From Phoronis australis (lineage: Eukaryota; Phoronida; Phoronidae): a DNA stretch of 20,808 nucleotides. The position numbers and the translations under genes were made by a program. Each line of letters opens with the position of its first letter. The first letter of the stretch is position 1. The notes under the pieces were generated by a model. The model ran no database searches. It was given only the letters and a program-made list of their open reading frames with translations, and was not told where the DNA came from. Location: NCBI GenBank assembly GCA_002633005.1, contig NMRA01000756.1, positions 134,120 to 154,927 of the forward strand, read 5' to 3'. Below are positions 9,001 to 18,000 of this stretch, piece after piece.

Positions 9001-12000
9001 TATGTCAATTTCATCTGAAAACAGGAGGATAGTGTCATCTCACTAATAGGTGCCTACATACTAAATTTCATGAAAATCCGTTAAGGAATTTTAAAAGTAC
9101 AAAGGTAAGCGTAAAAAACTAAAATTGCCACTAGGGGGCACATCGGTAGTTGGATCCATCTGAACGTTCGCTCATGCTATCCTATTCATGAACGGAACAT
9201 ATGTGCCAAATTTCATGAATGTATGTCAAAGGGTTTTGGAGACAGAGCAGCGGAAGCCCCAAGGACTGACGCCGCACGGACGGACGGACGGACGAACGGA
9301 GATGACTGCATTATGTGTCCACATATAAATATGTGGGCACATAAAAATGATTTGATACATACAATGCTTTGCAAATGGCAAACGCAGACACTAAATTTGT
9401 TAAAAAATCATAAAGGCATGCACGTTATTACACAAAACTAGATTCTTAACGCACAAAACCATGAAGAGCAAACTGGGTGTTCGTTCAGTAACGCTAGGAC
9501 CTACGCTAGGACCTAGCTAAAATCTAACCAAAGTCACGTGTTCTCATTCAAAATACACTGCGATATCTCACGTAATCCTGCGAAGTCTTGCTTTTTAGCG
9601 AGGTCCTAGCATTACTGAACGGGAGGCAGGTTCCCTCAGACAGTCAAACTTACATAAGTCAGATTCAAATGGACTGAGAGTGACTTACCAGAGTAAGCCA
9701 AAATCGGACTTCTATGAAGGACCAAGTACATGAACTACTGACAGAAAACGTACAACGAACCTTTTATAGTCCAACTTCAGCGAAAATCCGATATCCACAT
9801 GTCCCACTTCCGCCAGTTTTACTCTGTACTTTAAAAGTGACAATGTACGTACCTCTGTGATCATTATATCAACTGAATCCTAAATTCTAAACTGTTAAGA
9901 AAACTTTGCTGACTTACTGAATGTCTTTCGTTTCTAGAACCTCTCCACGTTCTGCCCTTTGTTTCTGAGCAGCTTTCTTTGCAGCAATGTTTGCAGCAGT
10001 AGGGAAATTTCTGCAAAATGTTTGAACAACTAAATATCATCATTCAATGACCTTTATTTTTATCTCTATTAGTAGGAGCAAAAGAAGATGAGCTTCTTGT
10101 TGGCAAATTGTTCAACAGTAAATTATTTAAAAGGGTGCCAGACCCAGTTTTGGCCTATTGACAGATACTATAAATGACTTTGCCATCCAGTTCTATGAAA
10201 CAAAATAATGCTATGTAACCCTCAAAAACCTCCAAAAGTTTGGAAGAAATTTTGAAAGCTCCTTTCAGTCTCCTAACAGGAAAGTGTGACAGACGCTTTT
10301 AGCAAATTACATGGCAACTGTGGAAAAAGACAACCCATCAAGGACCATAATGTCCAATCTGTGACATAAGGGAGTGCGAGTTTTGGTCGATTCCTGCCTT
10401 TAACTCGTATGATTGGTGTCAATGATGTATTAGTAGGTGACACAAGGAGGACTGGTGGAAATCATCAAAACAGGCTTTAGTATCTTTATAAGATTGAGTA
10501 TCAGAAAGTTCAGTTATTCAGCCTTTGAAACCAACTGCAGGAGTAAGAATTGACCAGTTTTGGGTACATGCTCTCTCAATTCAAACAATACAAGGATTGT
10601 GACTATTAGATTTAAATATCTGGTCAGATTGAGCAGCAAGTGCACACTTGAAAATTATAATAATAATGGTGACTTGCATTACCAATATCAAACATTGTTT
10701 CAGTATGTTCCAAACACCAGCTGCAGCTAAAAACGACATGTCCAACATGACAAAATGTTGTTTATTTCATTATGCAAAGAAGCATCCTCTTGTCTTCAAC
10801 ATTATGATGCTCATGAGTTCAAGGTCAAGGTCAAGGTCTACAACTGTTTTGAACACGGGATATTCATTTCAGACACACGTTTTCACACCTTTTTCGATCT
10901 TCAATCCATTTTTTAACATCTTCACTGGATTCCAAACTCCAAATCTTCTTAGCCATTCCTGTCCTGTGTTGCTAAAAGAACAAAGCACTCCGATATCAAC
11001 ATAGAAACCAAACACTGCAATCATTTATCCTAGGCCCTTCTTGAAAACACATCACTTGTCAAGCAATTAGAAATCGAAAACAACACACCAAACTGAAGAC
11101 CCAACAACTGTCTGATATTAGTGTTTTGTTAATTGTCAACATTTTCAATTTTTATTTTTACATGGTAGCTAGTTTTGCTCTGGCATTAATCCAACAAGTG
11201 TTCCAATTAAGAGTGTTCTATTGGTCAGGCACGAAATCTTTTCTCAAGCAATGCAATAGCTTTCTTACTTACATATTTCTTTTCTCATAAGAACTGCATT
11301 TGTAGTTCTTTTCAATCTTTAACTGGAGTATGAGCAAAAGGAGAACAAAATGTGAGAAAGGGAGAACACCTCATTATAAAAATTGGTTCACTGAGTATGA
11401 GATGAGGAAGACAGGCTACCCAAGCTATCTGAACAAAATGGCGGTGACACCCATAAACATAGTTCCCCACCTATGAACACAGCTCATGGTCTCAATAAAC
11501 TCAGTTCACTAACACAACTCAACAATGGCCAAACACGGTGTCAGACTCACAGAACATGGCTTATGCATCCAAAGGAAACACTTGCATTATGAACACAACT
11601 CAATGACTGCCCATAATGCACTGTGCTCACTGACTGCCCATAATGCACTGTGCTCACTGTGCCCAAAATGCACTGCGCTCACTGACTACCCATAATGCAC
11701 TGTGCTCAGACTGCCCATAATGCACTGTGCTCACTGACTGCCCATAGCGCACTGTGCACACTATCTGCCCATTAATACACTGTGTTTATGAATCCAGACT
11801 CAGGTATGTAATCTGTATGGTGTGAGTTCAATACTGTGTTTATGAGTCAGGAACTATGAGAGTGTGAGCCTTACAATACAGGGAGCCTACTACACACTTA
11901 TGGAAAGTTAACAAATCACATTACTACAATATGTTTGAATTTATATAATGTAAAATCCTAGAAAAATGTCTAAAGTTGGCTAACTTCGAAACATCATATC

Positions 12001-15000
12001 TCAGAGATGACTAATCGGATTCATCTGAAATTTTCAGAGACCACACTTTATGCACTATTCTCCAAAACACTGTTGGGAATAAATTTGCACGAGTGCCTAT
12101 CAAAAATAGGACTTTTATGAGTTTTATAAAAAAATCAAACGTTGAGTGAAACAAAAATAAATTATTTTGAAAATTGCAACAGCACTTTTGATTCCACATA
12201 AAAATTGGAACACAGGCTTGTTTTTTTGGGAGATTCGGAGGGAGGCTGGCCAGTTCTGTACTGGGCTTTAGCCCTGGTAACGTTAGTCGGTCGTCTAAAT
12301 AACCTGGGTGACATCACTCCGTCGGCTTAATTTTATTCACTCCCATCAGCATCCATTGCAAAATATCTACTTCTTTGGACCTGTCAGCACCAAACATGAT
12401 ACTCGGCTTCACGACAATCATCGCCCATGTTTCGCCACATTTCGCCCGTGTTTTGTCACAAGAAAATCCGTGCACTCTTTGTTTCTTTTTATTTCTTTCT
12501 ACGTGATGTTACACGGGCACACAAGAATGTTTACAAACCATTCGTTACGCCTTAGTAAGAGACTTGACTGTTTACAAACAAACAAACAAACAAACAAAGC
12601 CAATGTCACATTGGTGACCACGTGGGACAAGGAAAGATCAGTGGCAAAATTGTAATTACGATAAAACATTGCATACAAAGAAGCCTTATAAAACATTACA
12701 ATTTTTTTTCTTCACAATTAATCGTCGTGAGACCTGAGTACTGCATTTGAACATAATGGTGTGTGATATTGTGCCAAAGTATGTAGAAACGTTTGCATAC
12801 CTAGGCCAAGCCACAATGGGCTTGCCACTCGTAGCATGAAAATTCATTGTCTCACAACCTTATGTTCTTCTTTGTTGAGAAGAATATTACTGATGAATGG
12901 AAATTTATGATGAAACATTTGTAAATACACTGAGACTATTTTGTGTACAAATGCTACTTAAGACATGTAATTTTGTTGTAAAAAGGCATTTAAGCTCTCT
13001 TTGTTGCACTGTTGAAGACGTGTCACAATGTTGCATAGACGTATCACAATGTTGCATAGACGTGTCACAATGTTGCATAGACGTGTCACAATGTTGCATA
13101 GACGTGTCACAATGTTGTATAGACGTGTCACGTTGCATAGACGTGTCACAATGTCATCCCCTTATGTAAATTTATGATTACAAACGGGTTTCATTAAGTC
13201 AGTCCTGAGTGGTGCAATTGTACACAATGGTGTGTACAATGTATTATTGTACCTCACACTTTCATTCTATTTATTGCTGAGAATTGTTTACATGACTCAG
13301 GGCTCAACATTAACTTTTTGAGTAGTTGAAATTTTTACTTGCCCGAACAACAAACTCACTTGCCCCAAGTACAATCTCAAACAGCACCATGCATGCGCAC
13401 ACCTAGGTAATGAGTTACCATAGGGCTGTCTGTGCTGAGCCTCAGTCTAGTGGTGTGTAGGCCATATACTTGAGTTGCTATTTTTTAACGATTTTTCTTC
13501 TAACCATGCAGTTTCTGTCTCTTGTTTTTCAACTTCGTCTCAGTCCCTATTGCCTGTCAGTTGTAAGTTGCATTGTGTACTATAATCCAGATATTTCATG
13601 CACTGTGCTAAAATAGCTCCAAGGCCATGAAAATGCTGCATATTTTACTGCTTAGGCCAACTACATAATACCCAGCATCTGCACAACTGGAGAAGCAGCA
13701 CTAACAGAGGCTGAGAAAATAAACTGCAATAAGACGGTGAAATTTCTCATTATTTTATTTCTTCACTTAGTGTGAAAACAGTTAGTCTAGTAGTAACGTT
13801 TTTCATTTCATGAAACCTCATAGAGTCATTCAAACATAACTTCTTAGCCTGAAACATTTTCTGAGTCAGTTCTCAAAGGGGTTAAAATGCAGCCAGTCTG
13901 GTTTAAGTCAGCAAAAACAAGTGCCTGGGTCATTTTAACCAACGTCAGTCAGAAGTTAATTTTGCAAATTATTCAGATCTCCTTCCTCTTCTTCGTCTGG
14001 AGCAAGATTGTCTTCCAGCTGGAACACAGGCCGTCTTTGTCTTCTGTCTTTCGTCCACCACAAATGGACAGCCCATGTGGCGTCATACGCTTCCAGATCT
14101 GGACCCTCAACAGACACAAAGAGAAGGGTGTTCATTTGGTCCGTAGTTAGTGACGCCCTCCAGTCGCTTTTAATTCTCTTTATCGCAGAGAAACCCCTCT
14201 CGCAAATGGCACTTGACACAGGTAATGTCAAGACCACTTGCACCAACTTCAGGACATTCTTTAGAACCTCTGGGTGACTTCTGAAGAACTGGTTTACCTT
14301 AGGTCGAGGATTCTGATGAAGCCTGCAAGACAACAAAAATACAAAACATCATTGAACTCATGAAATAATGAACTGTCAAGAGTTCAAAATAAATAAATAA
14401 ACAGAGGCACTTATAGTTCAAGAATACCTGGCTCCAACAATGGCTTTCATCTGTTTCCATTCTTGTTTCACTACGTCATGGTGAGGGAGAAGCTCACCAA
14501 AGTGGTTTAATAGGTAGGTGACGCTGGCATTCCCATAAGAAAATAGCTGCTCTCTGCTATCGGGCCATTCACCAGTGTCGAAGATTCTGGCATGACTGAA
14601 CACTTCCTGCTGGTTTTCCATTCGGGAAGTCATGCGATCTTGAACAGCAATCACAAGGGTCTGCATGTCATCATATTGATGTAAGTTGTCAGGTACAAAG
14701 TGCAGATGAGTGCCTCTGTAAGTTCCACCCTGATTTTCTACCTCTGACAGGAAGTTGCTAAGCTGTTGTCCAGGACCAATTGACAACTCGACTAATTCCA
14801 ATGAAGCAGTCTCATACACATCCAGAAAGTCAACACAGGTGACTTCGCTTTTCTGTAAGCCTAGACTCAATCTTGCGACAATGTCCAAGACATCTTGCAT
14901 CATGAAAATGAAGCGCAGCACCCGGAAATCTTTTAACTTCTGAACAACAAATCGCGCTCGACCTTTCACCTCATCACTTGCTTGGCCTGCAGATGTGACA

Positions 15001-18000
15001 TGTTCAAAATGAGCGACAATGATGGAGTAATCACAAATCAAAGCTTGGCAGGCCTTTTGAATGTGAGGAGTCCACCTCGTCCCACCAAGTCTGGTAGGCT
15101 TGATTACCTTCTCTTCCATGGACTCGGCGATGGACTTGAGCTTCCTTAATGCCTTCGGAGAGAAATGGTAGTGTTTATACAAATGTTTCAGTAAGTCATT
15201 GACTGTTTTCATTTCTCTGTGCTCGTTTACACAAATACTGACAGACAACTCCATCCTATGATTTACACAATGTGTAACAACAGCGTGTGGACTATTGGCT
15301 TTGAGCCGAGTTGCAACACTGTTACGTACTCCTACATTCACAGCAGCTCCATCACACCCAACTCCAACAAGTTTAGTTTGCCAATCCAAACCTAAAATAG
15401 AATCAATTCATTTTATTTTCAGACTGAAATGATATTACATTGCAGAGAATTCATATCTGCCAAAATCAACATGAATTGGGCTATCCAAAGAAGACCAAAT
15501 TTAACATCTAAAGCCACCTGCAAGCTTCTTCATAGCTGTATCAATGGCTGCAAAAACGCCCATCTGCATGGGCATGCTCAAGTTCTTCAATACCAACTAA
15601 AACTTCCCGCACCCGCCCATCTTCTACGAACCTAAAAATAGTACTCAGCTCAGTACATTCAAAACTTTTTATAAAGTTCTAATAAAACTGAATGAATTTT
15701 CCAATTTTTTCCAGAACAGGACAGCTAAATGGAATTCATAGTCTACCTGCAATACACAATCTCTATCTCGGATATGCTACAGTCAGTTGCACTATCAAAT
15801 AGAATGGCAACATAGTCAGCATTTGCCACCGATTCTTTGATAGGATCTCTAATTGCATAAGCTATGTAAGTGGAAAACCTAAAATATAAAGACAGAACAA
15901 ATCACATCACTATTGTTCACAAAACGTTAGTTTAAGTACATATTATTACCAAGTGAGTACTGCATGTACATATTTTTAAATAACACCAAATTTCATGTAC
16001 AGTCCAACTCTTTTTAATACACTAAGAAAGTTTAATTAGTCGCTAAATGGTCTTACCGCACACTTGCATTGTTTGGTGTGAACGAATTTGGCCAATATCT
16101 GACCAGTAACCTATTCTTTATGAGGTACAGTAATCAAACTTGTTAATTATTTAAGTTGTACAAAACACATTTAGATAGCTTACCGTAAGCCATATCTGAC
16201 TGGTACGATGCAACCTTGATAATATCAGACCCATTTTTTACTTGTAGATTAAGAAGTTTCGGGTATGATGTGAACGGCATTTCATTGCTCAGTACGAAAT
16301 ATGCAGTGTTGAACAGCTTCTTTTAAATTAGTGCTTCTTTATTTCTTTTACTGATTTTATCAGCAATGGCATCCAAAGGACCCAGGCAATCATTACCAGT
16401 TGCTCTGTTGTCAGCAACCTTGGCAGCACGTTCGCAATCCTTATGCTTTACCGACTCAAAATGACTTTGAATATTTGACTGTCTAAAATAGAAACATTTA
16501 TATATAAGGTGTGTCAAAACACTAGAAAGACGAATTAGCAGAGTAACTATGCTATCTGAACCATTGTCTCACGTTCACAAGTGCCAAAATAAGCTAGGAA
16601 ACTAACTCTAGACACATCTGTGTATTCATTAGTTTTTACGCCATCAGGCATTAAACTAGTCTGGATTTGTTTTGTTGTCTAACCTGAATTTAAATTTGCA
16701 ATCCATAAAAATCTTGCACAGTTTTGGTCATCGGTAGCTTATATTAGTTTAAATTCAAATTTTTACATATAATAATGCCACATATACTTTTATTTTTTAA
16801 TAAATAATTAATTTTTGAAAATAAATAGACCGCGAAAAAGTCACCCTTCAGAGTGACAATCCTTTTTAGCTTTTGCGCTTACCTCTACGACTTGCATCCG
16901 TTGACGAACGTGGTATTTCTATCTGTACTGGGGAAGCGCCGGCAAAAATCACAAGTCATACCTCGTTCGCTCTCACGCAGGCCAGGAAACCTATTTTCCC
17001 ACGATGGAATCCACCCACGAACTCTTTTTGTTTCATATAGTTGCTTTGATGAGTCATCATGGGATCGCTTTTTAGAAACTAAACCAAGGAAGGTATCCAG
17101 GCTGCCTTGTTTGAACATTTTGCCAGAGTGCAGACGATCGTAGTATCATGTGACAACTTATTCAGAAACTGCATGGCTAGTTCAGAGAATCGAAAGGATT
17201 TGACCGCGGGCGTCATCTGTGCACGCAGCATCACACTCGTTCTATTTTCCTTACGGTGCTCATTCAAAGACGGGAGATTCTTTGACGGCCACTGGGTTTT
17301 TCGACGGTATTTAGGTTTGTGTCGGGGTTCGTTATTTTGGAGCGACTGTCGAACAGACAATCTTAGGATCTACTTGCCTTGCGGCCAGCTTTTTTAACTT
17401 GCCCTTCGGGCAGGTACTTCTCAAATTCCACTTGCCCGATGCAAAATCTACTATGTACACGGGCAATCGGGCAACCGTTAGTGTTGAGCTCTGCATGTCT
17501 TGACCCAGTCACCCTTAGTGTACATTTATGATTTGACTTATTTGTAAATGCATTTCATACTTTGTGTTCAACACTGTGTTTTTTTAATACTTCCTTAGTT
17601 TTCACGTTCAAGAAAAGCTGATTATCGTAGAGTAATTTACTGCAGGGTCAAATGTTCTGTAAAGAAAAAAATATTTGTATTGCCTGGTGAAGGAATACGG
17701 CAGCTGCACATTCTGCCTATTCTGATTGAACCTTTAAAATGAGACAGTCTCTTTAAGAAATATTCCTATCTCTTGCAATGAACATTTATCACTTGAAGGT
17801 GTAGCTATTTCCCAATGACAATTCCCATAAACTAGCTGCTACCTGTGCTTTTGCACTTGATCTCTCTCCAACAACATGTATTTTGACACTTCAACGTCTC
17901 GCAAATTCTACCTCCCAAGTCAAGCATTAAAATTGACAACCGGATTATAAATTGGGCCAGTGTACATTCTTATTCACTGAATGAAAGTAGTTCACAAGTG

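Larger units (their letters stand above)
13956..17118 (-). pseudogene. hAT transposase (ZNF862/KIAA1586-like), six exons, disrupted
   Basis: Cut-and-paste transposase of the hAT superfamily. Exons: A 16883-17118 (start Met; WIPSWENRFPGL, GMTCDFCRR finger); B 16184-16482 (QSHFESVKHKDC, then KKLFNTAYFVLSNEMPFTSY); C 15747-15878 (ILFDSATDCSISEIEIVY, first catalytic Asp); D 15518-15631; E 14428-15391 (GVGCDGAAVN, second Asp; HCVNHRMELS); F 13956-14322 (LPVSSAICERGFSAIKRIKS, catalytic Glu and dimerisation region). About 704 codons in all, a normal length. Lesions seen: TAG at 16885-16887 at the end of exon A, TAA at 16323-16325 in exon B, a one-base phase mismatch at the B/C junction, and a one-base frameshift in exon D near 15557-15561. 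Introns are short (105-400 bp) with intact GT-AG sites. Not functional as read. Confidence 0.87.
13298..17493 (-). mobile_element. hAT DNA transposon (ZNF862-like transposase), degenerate, inside NUFIP1 intron
   Basis: The ends CAGGGCTCAACATTAAC (13298) and GTTAGTGTTGAGCTCTG (ending 17493) are inverted repeats with two mismatches. Subterminal CTTGCCCG/CGGGCAA motifs recur on both sides (13339, 13359, 17399, 17432, 17461-17474), as in many hATs. Flanks catgact and catgtct (6 of 7 identical) are a plausible mutated target duplication. The 4.2-kb element carries a six-exon transposase gene on the minus strand, the same strand as the host gene. Confidence 0.85.

Noticed and set aside
9223-9441. 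Plus-strand open frame of 72 residues
   Set aside because: It translates the (ACGG)n microsatellite and terminal hairpin of the pearl-like element.
11604-11785. CRISPR-like array (short regular repeats)
   Set aside because: Repeats are directly adjacent with no unique spacers, and the DNA is animal nuclear.
12897-13169. Cysteine-rich repeat proteins on both strands (DVSQCCI / CDTSMQH)
   Set aside because: They arise from a 21-bp minisatellite whose length is a multiple of three, leaving all frames open.
13290-17501. A clean 8-bp target duplication for the hAT element
   Set aside because: The flanks acatgact and catgtctt do not align over 8 bp; only a 7-bp match with one mismatch is supported.
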